From CAVZTX01 sp963778375 (GTDB lineage: Bacteria > Chloroflexota > Ktedonobacteria > Ktedonobacterales > Ktedonobacteraceae), in NCBI GenBank assembly GCA_963778375.1, contig CAVZTX010000011.1, positions 325,012-389,011 on the forward strand: 64,000 nucleotides of DNA, read 5' to 3'. Below the pieces are notes generated by a model. That model searched no databases and had not been told where the DNA came from. It saw only the letters and a program-made list of their open reading frames with translations. The translations under genes and the position numbers were made by a program. Of the stretch, positions 9,701-18,279 are shown piece after piece (position 1 is the first letter of the stretch; every line of letters starts with the position of its first letter).

Positions 9701-9989
9701 TGAGCAGGAGCGGAAACGCGCTCACAGAGCCGATGCACCCCTGACAAGTCAGCAAGAGATCCAGCCTGAGCCTATAGCAGTCGAGAGGCCAGGAGCTGAG
9801 CCACTCTCTCGGCAGGAACTGAAGGTGCTGCGTCTGTTGGTTGCAGGACAGACGTACACGGAGATGGCGGAGGCGCTGATCGTCTCCCCTAATACAATTA
9901 AGACGCAGGTCAGCAGTATCTATCGCAAGCTGGGTGTGAGCCGCCGCGCCGAAGCTATCGCGGCTACCCAGCGGTTACACCTCCTCTAG
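6768..9989 (+). CDS. LuxR-family transcriptional regulator, MalT-like with STAND ATPase
   Basis: 1073-residue signal-integrating regulator. The N-terminal ~105 residues hold a module ending in GYWYAYRKQDRQTRKRYLG. A P-loop follows at about 165-172 (SASAGSGKTT), with a Walker-B-like LILILDDYHVI and LATRTDP downstream. Next comes an alpha-helical TPR-like region of about 500 residues, and at the C-terminus a LuxR HTH (LSRQELKVLRLLVAGQTYTEMAEAL ... IYRKLGV). MalT-type proteins bind an inducer and ATP, oligomerise and activate transcription; the ligand here is unknown. AAAGGAAGG precedes ATG 6768. It stands alone, transcribed away from the aldehyde dehydrogenase gene, which could be a target. N-terminal extensions of this kind are, to my recollection, typical of Ktedonobacteria. 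Confidence 0.9.
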   Translation: MPKQSLHELIWSEAHQHYELHIHGHPQQCFRPGDEPAFSRWLEEQSSFAFVGQAGRISVIKEARPRGTGYWYAYRKQDRQTRKRYLGSTAQVTLARLEQVAKVLTSSSSPAYLSTEPAGQSSEQREALLASKLSPPRLPLSLVERSRLLSELDGVYTHPLTLVSASAGSGKTTLLSAWVTSSLQGSRSRTAGRESALAWLSLEALDNDPIRFWASVTAALRTCLPTVGKTALAMLRSQEALPLSTILTNLLNEIGQVRRELILILDDYHVIEDQTIHESMLFLVDHLPLTFHLVLATRTDPELPLSRFRVRSQMVEIRSSDLRFTQAETSNFLLQCMGLPLSEEDVSTLQQRTEGWIAGLQLAALSMRKQQDLPSWVSDFAGSYRYLLDYVQQDILAVLPVPLQHFLLQTSIVSRMNAALCQAITAGPSLQASQEMLQEVERANLFVVPLDEQRQWYRYHDLFREALRARLHASQPELVPLLHIRAARWYETQSEWREAITHALEAPDYPLAASLVEQAAPHFWVSGEARTVHTWVLALPDTVLRAHTRLAFNAALRFLNSVHISTETVYVNMAAQVQRTITRMEEILRSQQSLLLSEAEVALIERRLRLLQALIEVRAFFRRGDKERLRLLTQGIEALPPDEEVSWKMIPLTFSFWLTLALQQASALLVERLCEARQWISEAGDPLATFRVMTWLARAYIEAGQLRLAYQECLKALALLEQIGKSTAIAGYLLASLFDIYYAWNRLEEASDVLQRLLCIAQDWQQVELLVMGERAVARLALARRDLGTAQEALQKAEALLEQEEFANNARWVVDTRLQVWLAQGNLAEASNWAAQTTLSPEAWDPLHKWEVLLLVRVALAQQQYARAVETLERFRGHLDQPADIEKTLEWMALYVVALHHAGKRAQVASVAARLFAMTEPEGFIRLYLDAGEPMRQALEALLEAASKESPDALQEDGNSVSAVSISRSYVSRLLTAFEQERKRAHRADAPLTSQQEIQPEPIAVERPGAEPLSRQELKVLRLLVAGQTYTEMAEALIVSPNTIKTQVSSIYRKLGVSRRAEAIAATQRLHLL

Positions 9990-10173
9990 TTGATGGTTCG
10001 TAAGACGAGCCTATGTATGTTGTGGAAAACCCGCGACCCTCAAATGTGAGAGCATCATTGCAAAAATCACCCGCCCAATCACGAACACAGGTGATGTCAA
10101 TTCCCCCGCCTCGCGGTTATACTCTTCTCAAGCAGAGACAGCAGACCCTAGTCAGAACAAAAGGAGGATACAG

Positions 10174-10392
10174 ATGCATGTTTCAATTCGCATTAAAGGG
10201 CATCTGGACCCTGTCTGGCAGGAGTGGCTGGAAGGATTACAGATCGTGCACGAGCCAGATGGCACGTCTCGGCTTTCTGGAACGCTCAAGGATCAGCCAG
10301 CACTCTCTGGAGTACTCACGAAAATTAGTCACCTGAGCTTGACGCTGCTCTCGCTCGAAAGTAGCGAATTGACGCACAACGAAGGCCGATAA
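10174..10392 (+). CDS. Small conserved-looking hypothetical protein
   Basis: 72-residue acidic/neutral protein with no hydrophobic segment. It begins MHVSIRIKGHLDP and has a central segment pairing DWQEWLEGL-like helix residues with SRLSGTLKDQPAL. The start at ATG 10174 is preceded by AAAAGGAGG at good spacing, which supports real translation. It follows the LuxR regulator by 184 bases and precedes the RibD-like reductase by 109. I do not recognise a family. Confidence 0.6.
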   Translation: MHVSIRIKGHLDPVWQEWLEGLQIVHEPDGTSRLSGTLKDQPALSGVLTKISHLSLTLLSLESSELTHNEGR

Positions 10393-10501
10393 TGTCCTTC
10401 TCAGCAGGCCTCCCTCAGTTTTTTCTGATCGACTTTCAGGAGACTGTTTGGAGGCGGCAAATGCTGCATATCAGTCTATTCACGAGAAAAGGAGAATCAC
10501 T

Positions 10502-11041
10502 ATGAGCAAACTACAAGTCGCAGAGTTCTTGACCCTGGATGGGGTCATGGAAGCACCTGACACCTGGAACGGACCATTCATGAATGAAGAAATAGGCATG
10601 GATATCGGCGGCCGCCTCTTTCAGATTGACGCGCTGCTTTACGGACGCCGGACCTATGAAGAAATGGCGGCCGCCTGGCCAGAGAGAACGGGTGACATGG
10701 CTGATCGATTTAACAACATCCCTAAGTTCGTGGTTTCAACTACCCTCCAGGAGGCGACATGGAACAATTCCAAGCTGATCAAGGACAATATCGCCAAAGA
10801 AGTATCCAAGCTCAAGCAGCAGTTTGGTCAAAACATAGCGATCCTGGGTAGTGGCGAGCTTGTACGTACGCTCATGCAGCACGACCTCATCGATGAGTAT
10901 TTGCTCATCGTCTGTCCACTGATCCTGGGCAAAGGCAAGCGGCTCTTTGAAGACGCAAGCCGAACGACGCTGCGATTGATCACCTCCAAGGCGTACACGA
11001 CGGGTACCGTTTCTCTCACCTACCAACCGATCAAGGAATGA
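10502..11041 (+). CDS. Dihydrofolate reductase family protein (RibD C-terminal domain)
   Basis: 179-residue NADPH-binding reductase fold. The start MSKLQVAEFLTLDGVMEAP and the middle ALLYGRRTYEEMA are typical of the RibD_C/'dihydrofolate reductase family', and the C-terminal half has GSGELVRTLMQHDLIDEY...PLILGKGKRLF. Members reduce pteridine- or pyrimidine-like substrates, but most free-standing ones are uncharacterised. ATG 10502 has AAAGGAG upstream; earlier in-frame codons lack one. The alpha/beta hydrolase gene follows 48 bases later in the same direction. Confidence 0.85.
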   Translation: MSKLQVAEFLTLDGVMEAPDTWNGPFMNEEIGMDIGGRLFQIDALLYGRRTYEEMAAAWPERTGDMADRFNNIPKFVVSTTLQEATWNNSKLIKDNIAKEVSKLKQQFGQNIAILGSGELVRTLMQHDLIDEYLLIVCPLILGKGKRLFEDASRTTLRLITSKAYTTGTVSLTYQPIKE

Positions 11042-11089
11042 TGGAAACGTTCTGGCCTCGTCTCCCTAGATGGATGAATGGAGAATAGT

Positions 11090-11887
11090 ATGAAAACAGT
11101 CATTTCGCAAGACGGCACTGCTATCGCCTACGACCAGGTCGGCCAGGGACCGGCAGTCATCTTAGTGGCTGGAGCTTTCAGCTACCGCAAGTACCCTGCT
11201 TCAGTGCAATTAGCAGATCTGCTGGCACAGCACTTCACAGTATTCAACTACGATCGACGAGGCCGAGGCGACAGTGGCGATACCAAGCCCTACGCGGTCG
11301 AGCGCGAAATTGAGGATATCCAGGCGCTCATCGACGCGGCTGGCGGCTCGGCATACGTCTGGGGCCTGTCCTCTGGTGCTATTCTTGCCCTCGAGGCGGC
11401 TGCTAGTGGTCTGGCGATCAACAAACTGGCATTGCAGGAACCTCCCTTGTTCGTCAATGCTAATGATCGTCAACCGCCGAAGGATTTTACCGCACACCTC
11501 ACGAATCTAATCAGTTCGGACCGGCGAGGTGAGGCAGTTAAGTACTTCATGACCCAAGGCATGGGTGCTCCTGGATTTGTCATCCCGTTGATGCACCTCA
11601 TGCCAGGCGCATGGAAACAGCTCACGGCCGTTGCCCATACGCTTCCGTATGACGCCAAGCTTTTGGAATGCCATACACCGGGGTCTGGCAAGGACTGGCA
11701 GACGGTCACCATGCCGATGCTGGTGATGGCAGGCAGTGAAAGCCCGGCTTTCTTGCGTCATGACGCACAAGCACTTGCCGAAGCGCTGCCTCATGCGCGC
11801 CTGCTCGTTCAAAAAGGCCTGGGCCATACCAAGCAGTTATCACCGAAGCTGATCGCATCGGTGCTGGGAGAGTTCTTCGAGGGCTAA
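11090..11887 (+). CDS. Alpha/beta hydrolase
   Basis: 265-residue alpha/beta hydrolase. It starts TVISQDGTAIAYDQVGQGPAVILV (strands 1-3 of the fold), with the oxyanion-region segment VAGAFSYRKYP. The nucleophile elbow is WGLSSGAI (Ser), the acid lies near VMAGSESPAF, and the catalytic His is in GLGHTKQL close to the C-terminus. Substrate unknown. ATG 11090 has GGAG at proper spacing, while ATG 11078, 12 bases upstream, has none. It is probably in one transcript with the RibD-like gene. Confidence 0.85.
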   Translation: MKTVISQDGTAIAYDQVGQGPAVILVAGAFSYRKYPASVQLADLLAQHFTVFNYDRRGRGDSGDTKPYAVEREIEDIQALIDAAGGSAYVWGLSSGAILALEAAASGLAINKLALQEPPLFVNANDRQPPKDFTAHLTNLISSDRRGEAVKYFMTQGMGAPGFVIPLMHLMPGAWKQLTAVAHTLPYDAKLLECHTPGSGKDWQTVTMPMLVMAGSESPAFLRHDAQALAEALPHARLLVQKGLGHTKQLSPKLIASVLGEFFEG

Positions 11888-12168
11888 TGAGGTACGCATC
11901 TATGGTGAGGAGGCAAGCAATTACGGCATAGGTTGAGCTTCGTCGTTTTGCTTCCTCCTCTCACATTCCCTTCACGATCTCATCTTTATCACAAGCGATC
12001 ATTTCAATATATATCACCTCATCATATGAGTCGGTGTCCTACTCCTTCATACGCTAAGTTCGATCCCACGACATATTTTCCCGTATTCTGCCATACAATA
12101 CTCCCCTTGTTACATTCATCCAGCCATCCGCGTGTTTTAAATATATACATATTGAGGAGGTAAGTTAC

Positions 12169-13866
12169 ATGCAGAGCACTGATAAGCGAAAGCTGGGCGA
12201 CTGGTGGGCTGAGGGAGATACACCTGTACGTACCGATTCTCGTATCACCTATCTCATCGATGGACGCACGACAATGTTTACAATGTGCATTCATTTTCTC
12301 AAAGCACACAAGTATATTTACCTGGCAAACTGGGGCATAACTCCCGGCATGGAGCTTGTGCGTGGAACAGATCATCGAGCAGGGCCGGATGGCAGTCCCG
12401 AACAAGAAGCTTTGCTTGCCGAACTACGCGCCGAAGGGCTTGAGCAAGCTGATATCGACTTCTGGTGTAGTCATGATCTTTCTGTCCAGGCAGTGCTGGG
12501 CTATGCAGTGAGCAAAGGGGTTGAAGTCAAGGCGTTGCTATGGGATACATTGGTATTGCCAGGGATACCTATCTACTATCATCCCAAAGAAGCCAAAGAG
12601 CAGTTGGAACAGGTTGGCGTCACCTGCATCCTTGATGATAGCGCTCGCGGCATTATGCATCATCCCATGGAGTCATTGCATCAAAAAATCTCAGTTGTGG
12701 ATGGGGTATATGCCTCCGTCGGTGGCATTGATTTGATGATCGACCTGGATGGTGATTTCGACCGCTGGGATACACCGTCGCATCCCTTCTCTTCTCCTTT
12801 ACGTCGCACTAGTGAGGGTACCAGTCCCCACCCTTGGCACGATGTTCACTCCATCATTGAAGGCCCAGCAGCAGGGGACGTTGAATTGAACTTTCGTCAA
12901 CGCTGGAATGATGTAGTAAAGCGTCACCACTGGAATGAAGATCTGCTACTACCTGAGCATCCACTCCCACCTCCATTAGAGAGCAAGAGCGTGATCCAGG
13001 TGGCCCGTACTATTCCCGAACATACCTATAGTTTTGATCCTGATCCAGGTATCCAGGACATTGCGCAAATCTATGCGAAAGCATTTAGCAATGCGCAGCA
13101 CTTCGTCTACCTGGAGAACCAGTACTTCTGGCAGCATTCCTATCTGCTGGTTGACGTTCCCTTACTTGGCGCTGATAACCCTCAGATGGAACGCAACATC
13201 CGCGAACTGGCCGCGGCGTTAAGGCGTGATGCGCTTGTCGTCATGGTTCTACCCGACCATCCAGAACCGGGACGAGCGTTCACGGACGCTGGCCTCACAC
13301 TCTTACGTAAAGAGGCCGGTGATGCTGCGCAAGATGGACGGCTACAGGCTTTTTGCCTGGGCACCTCAACTTCTCAAGAGGATGGGGAACATTATCGCCC
13401 TATCTATGTGCATGCGAAAGTTGGCATCGTTGATGATCTGTGGAGCACGGCTGGCTCGGCCAATTTGAACAATCGGGGCATGCGGGACGACACTGAAATG
13501 AATGTTGCTGCCCTTGACGCGGAATTGGCGCGCAGTCTGCGCTTGATGCTGTGGGCTGAACACCTTGGGCTTGCCACGAATGAGGATATATTTGCTGTCA
13601 CTCGTTACCTTCATCGGCAGCAACGAGGGCACGAGGATACGCACGCTAAACGTGTATTGAACTCCCTGGAAGAGACGCTTGGAGATCCACTGACAGGAGT
13701 CCGCTTAATGCGTGAACGAGCCGAAGACAACCTACAACGTTATAAAGCAAAACAACCCCTGGTGGGTCACCTCCTACCCTATTTAACAGGCGAGGAGGCA
13801 ACACAACAAGGACTGCCTTTCCGTGAAGAGCATGGTTGGCTCGAAGAACCTTCGAAGTCATCCTAA
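12169..13866 (+). CDS. Phospholipase D family protein
   Basis: 565-residue protein with two HKD motifs: HQKISVVDGVYASVGGIDL in the first half and HAKVGIVDDLWSTAGSANLNNR in the second. This is the two-copy arrangement of phospholipase D/cardiolipin synthase enzymes, which work through a covalent phospho-His intermediate. The overall pattern (long middle insertion, ENQYFWQ before the second HKD) is closer to PLD than to bacterial cardiolipin synthase. No signal peptide or membrane segment is visible. ATG 12169 follows GAGGAGGTAA. It is single-gene, converging on the glutamine-synthetase-like gene across a palindromic repeat. Confidence 0.9.
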   Translation: MQSTDKRKLGDWWAEGDTPVRTDSRITYLIDGRTTMFTMCIHFLKAHKYIYLANWGITPGMELVRGTDHRAGPDGSPEQEALLAELRAEGLEQADIDFWCSHDLSVQAVLGYAVSKGVEVKALLWDTLVLPGIPIYYHPKEAKEQLEQVGVTCILDDSARGIMHHPMESLHQKISVVDGVYASVGGIDLMIDLDGDFDRWDTPSHPFSSPLRRTSEGTSPHPWHDVHSIIEGPAAGDVELNFRQRWNDVVKRHHWNEDLLLPEHPLPPPLESKSVIQVARTIPEHTYSFDPDPGIQDIAQIYAKAFSNAQHFVYLENQYFWQHSYLLVDVPLLGADNPQMERNIRELAAALRRDALVVMVLPDHPEPGRAFTDAGLTLLRKEAGDAAQDGRLQAFCLGTSTSQEDGEHYRPIYVHAKVGIVDDLWSTAGSANLNNRGMRDDTEMNVAALDAELARSLRLMLWAEHLGLATNEDIFAVTRYLHRQQRGHEDTHAKRVLNSLEETLGDPLTGVRLMRERAEDNLQRYKAKQPLVGHLLPYLTGEEATQQGLPFREEHGWLEEPSKSS

Positions 13867-13935
13867 GTCCAGCTTTTGTTACCCTGAGGCCGACTTTGTC
13901 ATCCCGACTGCTTCCTTGTCACCCTGACCAGCTTT

Positions 13936-14004
13936 GTCATCCTGAGTGCAACGAAGGATCTCTGTCCCACCACATACGAGATCCTTCGCGTTGCTCAGGA
14001 TGAC
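13936..14004. repeat. Type A palindromic repeat, full hairpin form
   Basis: Left arm GTCATCCTGAGTGCAACGAA and on to 13961; right arm 13978-14004, its inverted copy with small differences. It sits between two convergent genes, where it could end transcription from both sides. Degenerate extra half-copies (GTCATCCCGACT, GTCACCCTGACC) lie just to the left at 13899-13935. Confidence 0.8.
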
Positions 14005-14013
14005 ATTCTAGGG

Positions 14014-15399
14014 TTAAATCAGTTCCAGATAGCGGCGGCGATCCCAGTTGGTTACGGCCTTTTCATACTCCTTGACCTCCCAACGGCGCGTCGCCACATA
14101 GTGCTCCACAAAATCCTCGCCCAGATATTCGCGTGCAAATTCACTCTGCTCAAACAAATCTGTCGCCGCGGAGAGATTGCGGGCTAGGGGACGAATACGG
14201 CCTTGCTCAATGGCCTGGACTACCGTCGCTTCATCGTACGCGTTACCATCTAGTCGCGCCGGTAACTCCAGTTTGTGCTCAATACCATACAAGCCGCTTG
14301 CAAGTGTGGCAGCAAAGACCAGGTAGAAGTTGGCATCGGCACCCGGCACCCGATTCTCAATGCGGATGGAGCGTTTTCCATTGTTGATGATACGTACCGC
14401 GCAGGTGCGATTATCCATACCCCACGTTGTGTTCAACGGTGCCCACGTGCCCTCAACGTAGCGCTTGTAGGAATTGATGATCGGCGCATACAGGACCATC
14501 ACCTCTGGCATCTTGGAGAGCACCCCTGCCAGGAAATGCCGCATCGTAGTGGACATGTGATCGTCCGCGCTGTCATCCCAGAACAGATTGCGCTCTCGAT
14601 TGCTATCCCACAAGCTCATATGTGAATGGCCGCTGCTGCCATCTTCCTGGTCATTCCACTTAGCCATAAAGGTCGCGGTGTAACCCAACTGATGACAAAT
14701 TTCCTTGACTCCCGTCTTGAAGAGCATTGTGCGATCACCAGAGGTTAAGGCATCGGCATAGTGGATATTCATTTCATACATACCTGGTCCATGCTCGCGG
14801 TTGTAGCCTTCGATCTCGACTCCATAGTCACGCATCATCCGTGCAATGCGCCCCAACAGGTGGTCATCGGCACTCGCTTGGCTGATCGCGTAGCAGTTGA
14901 AGCCAGGATTGAGCGGGGTCAGGTTCGGCCCAAAATCTTTCTCACGTAGTGATAACTGGTTTTCTCGAAAGAACCGGAACTCCAGTTCGGATGCTGCCAT
15001 TGGCTCATAGCTTAAGGCACGCGCTCGCTGCATGACCTGACCAAGTACGTAACGCGGAGACACTGTTACCGGTTCACCATGCTCGGTCCATAAATCGCAC
15101 ACGCAGGAAGCAACATTCTCTTCCCAGGGCACCAGCGCAAAGGTGGAGAGGTCGGGCTTCATGACAATGTCAGCGAAGCCGCGTTCCCAATTGCTCACCT
15201 TCAGATTGGGCAGCACATTTTCTGCGATATCCCAGCCAAAAAGAACATCGCATTGAGCAAACCCATCATCAATTGAGTTGAGGAAAAAGCGAGAAGCTAC
15301 CCGCTTGCCACGATAGACTCCTTCGATATCGGGGGCACCTATCTTTACATACTCCACCTTACCCTCATCCATGAGACGTTGAATTTCAGCCATGTCCAT
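14014..15399 (-). CDS. Glutamine synthetase family protein
   Basis: 461-residue ATP-dependent amine ligase of the glutamine synthetase superfamily. It keeps the metal/ATP-site motifs: SELEFRFF, the GxSGHSHMSLWD region in place of the canonical NGSGMH, and RIENRVPGADANFYLVFAA. The length and the SSGHSH variant suggest a GlnA-like gamma-glutamyl ligase (for example for polyamines or other amines) rather than housekeeping GlnA. A nitrilase-family amidase is encoded 112 bases upstream on the same strand, which fits an amine/amide nitrogen pathway. A weak AAAGGA lies about 12 bases before ATG 15399; an alternative ATG is two codons in. Confidence 0.85.
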   Translation of the reverse strand: MDMAEIQRLMDEGKVEYVKIGAPDIEGVYRGKRVASRFFLNSIDDGFAQCDVLFGWDIAENVLPNLKVSNWERGFADIVMKPDLSTFALVPWEENVASCVCDLWTEHGEPVTVSPRYVLGQVMQRARALSYEPMAASELEFRFFRENQLSLREKDFGPNLTPLNPGFNCYAISQASADDHLLGRIARMMRDYGVEIEGYNREHGPGMYEMNIHYADALTSGDRTMLFKTGVKEICHQLGYTATFMAKWNDQEDGSSGHSHMSLWDSNRERNLFWDDSADDHMSTTMRHFLAGVLSKMPEVMVLYAPIINSYKRYVEGTWAPLNTTWGMDNRTCAVRIINNGKRSIRIENRVPGADANFYLVFAATLASGLYGIEHKLELPARLDGNAYDEATVVQAIEQGRIRPLARNLSAATDLFEQSEFAREYLGEDFVEHYVATRRWEVKEYEKAVTNWDRRRYLELI

Positions 15400-15466
15400 G
15401 AGTCAGTTCATCCTTTCTTTCCTGGTCATTCTTTCTTTGTCATCCCTCCCTTGCCATCCCTTCTTT

Positions 15467-15492
15467 GTCATCCTGAGTGCAACGAAGGATCT
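15467..15492. repeat. Type A repeat, single arm
   Basis: One arm only (GTCATCCTGAGTGCAACGAA and on through GGATCT), with loosely similar GTCATCC/GCCATCC units at 15426-15460. It lies between the amidase and glutamine-synthetase-like genes. Confidence 0.75.
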
Positions 15493-15510
15493 CATCCTTC
15501 CTTTTACTGT

Positions 15511-16332
15511 TCACCAGCGATAGACCTCTGGCTTGCGATTTTCTAAGCTTGGAATCTGTGAACGAGCCTGCTCAATCTGCGCGAGATCAATATCGCCTAC
15601 AACAACTGTTGGCATATCCGCAGCCTGGGCGACCACCAGCCCCCAGGGATTGACGATCATGGAACGACCAAAACATTGCTTGTTTGGTGGATAGGTTCCA
15701 ACATGTGCAGGAGCAACTACATAGCAAAGGTTTTCGATGGCTCGCGCCCGCAGCAGCACTTCCCAGTGGTCCCGACCGGTATGGAGCGTGAAAGCAGCAG
15801 GCACCATCAGTATCTCGGCACCTTGCAATGCCAGAGAGCGGTAAAGTTCCGGGAAGCGAAGATCGTAGCAAACCGTCAATCCAAACGTGATACCATCAAC
15901 TTCAGCCGTTACAATCGAATCGCCCGCCGCAATACGCTCAGATTCGTAGTGTTTCTCACCATTCTTCAGATTCACATCAAAGAGGTGTATCTTGCGATAC
16001 TGCGCGGCAATCTCGCCATCGCGATTGATCAGCACGGAAGTATTATAGAACTTGCCCACCAGATGCGGGTGACGCTCAATGATACTGCCGCCATGAACAA
16101 TCATGTTGTGCTTGCGAGCCTTCTCCTGCAGTCGCTCAATGGCCGGTCCCGGAATTGTTTGCGCGGCTGTATCAAAGCCGCTATAGGGGCCAAGATATGT
16201 CCAATATTCGGGAAGTGCTACGAATTGTGCGCCCATATCGGCAGCTTGATCCAGAGACCGCTCTACATTGGCCAGATTCTCAACGGGGTCGTCACGTGAG
16301 TTGAGTTGAACAATCGCTGTTTTTAGATGCAT
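15511..16332 (-). CDS. Carbon-nitrogen hydrolase (nitrilase superfamily, Nit2-like amidase)
   Basis: 273-residue amidase with the complete Glu-Lys-Cys catalytic triad: Glu in VALPEYW, Lys in YRKIHLFD and Cys in TVCYDLRFPELYR. It resembles Nit1/Nit2 omega-amidase or deaminated-glutathione amidase enzymes, which hydrolyse small amides. ATG 16332 is preceded by GGAGGAG; an upstream in-frame ATG (16359) is not. It is cotranscribed with the downstream glutamine-synthetase-like gene; together they suggest amide-nitrogen metabolism. Confidence 0.9.
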   Translation of the reverse strand: MHLKTAIVQLNSRDDPVENLANVERSLDQAADMGAQFVALPEYWTYLGPYSGFDTAAQTIPGPAIERLQEKARKHNMIVHGGSIIERHPHLVGKFYNTSVLINRDGEIAAQYRKIHLFDVNLKNGEKHYESERIAAGDSIVTAEVDGITFGLTVCYDLRFPELYRSLALQGAEILMVPAAFTLHTGRDHWEVLLRARAIENLCYVVAPAHVGTYPPNKQCFGRSMIVNPWGLVVAQAADMPTVVVGDIDLAQIEQARSQIPSLENRKPEVYRW

Positions 16333-16635
16333 GTTCCAGGCTCCTCCCTCTGTATGCACTGTGGGGAACCCTGTCTGGGGACAGGTAAACTCGTTGTTGG
16401 CAGAGTAGCACGTGAAAACCTCATCGTCAAGGGCAAAAGCGCTATAGAAACCTGGATCAAATGGTTATATTTGCCTGCCTCATGCTTTTATCCATCTCGA
16501 CACTGCGCTTCCACTATGTTAAACTACCATCAGAATAGAAAGGTAAGAAGTTTGAAAGTATCTACCCTTAACTCAGCATAATTTCCGTTCTTTAAACAAA
16601 GGCTGCTAGCTAGTCCATGCACCAGCAATATTTAG

Positions 16636-18270
16636 ATGGAGAAACCGGGCGCGATGTACAAAACCCCGCCATCCGATGACGAACAACGCGAGTTGCCAGA
16701 AATCAGCTACCCCGTTCAACGGCGCAGACGTGCGGCAGCGCCTAAGCAGCCAGCACGACTACTCGATGACTATTATCCCGACGAACGTCCCGAAATTCCC
16801 CGTATCAGGCGCGCATCGCTACGTCTCAAACCAGAGGATATAGAGGATACGCAAGGCCCAACTCAATCCACCAGCAACAAAATAATGGTCGCACCGCGTC
16901 AACGTCAAACCATCTATGAACCGTCTCAAACAGCTCGTCGCCTTAAACGCACGCCGGCACATACGCGCCATAGACATGCGCAGCGCTTGCCGCTCAATTA
17001 TCTACAATACCTTAGTCGCAATCAAGTAATTATGGCCCTGGGTATCCTGATATTAATTTCATTGATCGTTATTGTCCCTATTATCTCTCGCATCGGTCAT
17101 TCGTCTACCAGCACAACATTAGCCAACGCCGGTATCGGTAATAGTCAGCCCCCGTCGCTTCAGCAGGTTCCTTTAGGTCCACATGAACTAGTTATCACGC
17201 CCGAGGACAGCGATCATCCCGCTCCTCCTGTGTATGCAACCGCGGCCTATCTACTCAACACCGATACGGGTGCGACACTCTATGCTCGCGACCCGTTTAT
17301 GCACCTGCCAATGCTTAGCACGACAAAATTGATGACGGCGGTCCTGGCAGTTGAACACGGCAATCCCGACCAGCAAATAACCATCACTCCTTCCATTGCA
17401 AACGACATAAGCCGGTTGAGCGCCGATAGCGCTTTGTTTGGCATAAAAAAGGGCGAAACGTATACGCTGCGTGAGATGCTCTACGGCCTGCTCCTGCTTT
17501 CTGGCAATGATGCCGCCATTGCCATTGCAGATACCATCGGGGGAAATATTCAAAACTTCGTAGCAAGCATGAACGCACGAGCGCATCAACTTGGGCTAAA
17601 CGATACTCACTACGTAAATCCTCATGGATTATTGCAGACCGGACAATACTCCAGCGCTCACGATCTGGCAATACTGGCGAAGTACAGCCTCAGCTTACCG
17701 CTCATTGCCCAGATCAGCGCAACAAAAACATACCATATTCCCCAGGGTGGAAATCATCCCGAGCGCTTCCTGATTAACGAGAACCAGTTTCTCTGGTGGT
17801 ATCCAGGCGTTGCCGGTGGCAAGACAGGCTACGCTCCAGATGACTACGTACAGGTCATGTCCGTGACACGCAACAACCATCACCTGATCGGTGTCGTGAT
17901 CCAAACCGTTGACTGGTGGACCGATATGCGCGATCTTATGAACTGGGGCTTCGACACCTTCACCTGGGTTTCACCTCGTGATTCGGATATTGCGCATCCC
18001 CCCATCCCATATGACAGCCTGTGGAACTATTTTGCCGACGACAAGCAGGGAAATACTATCTCAACCGCCAATGCCGGTCGTTACTACATTTACACGGGTT
18101 TTAGTATCTCCGGGCCAATTTTGAAGTATTTTGACAAGTCAGGGGGCCTGAAGAAATTCGGCTATCCAACGGCTATGCCCAGGGCATTCAACGCGTCATC
18201 CATAAGCCAGCAATTCCAGAAAACCACGATCCGGTGCAATCTGACAACGAACGCATGCCAAACCAGTTAA
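16636..18270 (+). CDS. D-alanyl-D-alanine carboxypeptidase (S11 family, DacA-like), membrane anchored
   Basis: 544 residues. A basic, Pro-rich cytoplasmic part (about 1-128) is followed by one transmembrane helix (about 131-150) and an extracytoplasmic S11 peptidase domain. The three penicillin-binding motifs are present: S228-T-T-K231, SGN in LLLSGNDAA, and KTG in AGGKTGYAP. It trims the terminal D-Ala of peptidoglycan stem peptides. The long charged N-terminal region is unusual for DacA proteins, which normally have a cleaved signal peptide. A C-terminal extension (GFSISGPILKYFDKSGGLKKFGYPTAMP) resembles LGFP-like wall-binding repeats. ATG 16636 has no clear Shine-Dalgarno; ATG 16654 is an alternative. 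Confidence 0.9.
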   Translation: MEKPGAMYKTPPSDDEQRELPEISYPVQRRRRAAAPKQPARLLDDYYPDERPEIPRIRRASLRLKPEDIEDTQGPTQSTSNKIMVAPRQRQTIYEPSQTARRLKRTPAHTRHRHAQRLPLNYLQYLSRNQVIMALGILILISLIVIVPIISRIGHSSTSTTLANAGIGNSQPPSLQQVPLGPHELVITPEDSDHPAPPVYATAAYLLNTDTGATLYARDPFMHLPMLSTTKLMTAVLAVEHGNPDQQITITPSIANDISRLSADSALFGIKKGETYTLREMLYGLLLLSGNDAAIAIADTIGGNIQNFVASMNARAHQLGLNDTHYVNPHGLLQTGQYSSAHDLAILAKYSLSLPLIAQISATKTYHIPQGGNHPERFLINENQFLWWYPGVAGGKTGYAPDDYVQVMSVTRNNHHLIGVVIQTVDWWTDMRDLMNWGFDTFTWVSPRDSDIAHPPIPYDSLWNYFADDKQGNTISTANAGRYYIYTGFSISGPILKYFDKSGGLKKFGYPTAMPRAFNASSISQQFQKTTIRCNLTTNACQTS

Positions 18271-18279
18271 GGGGACTAT

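Noticed and set aside
12022..12405. Minus-strand 127-codon frame at the phospholipase D 5' end
   Set aside because: Overlaps the PLD start and its strong ribosome-binding site; no family resemblance.
15676..16299. Plus-strand 207-codon frame opposite the nitrilase-family gene
   Set aside because: The minus strand encodes a complete Glu-Lys-Cys amidase; the plus frame has no recognisable motif.
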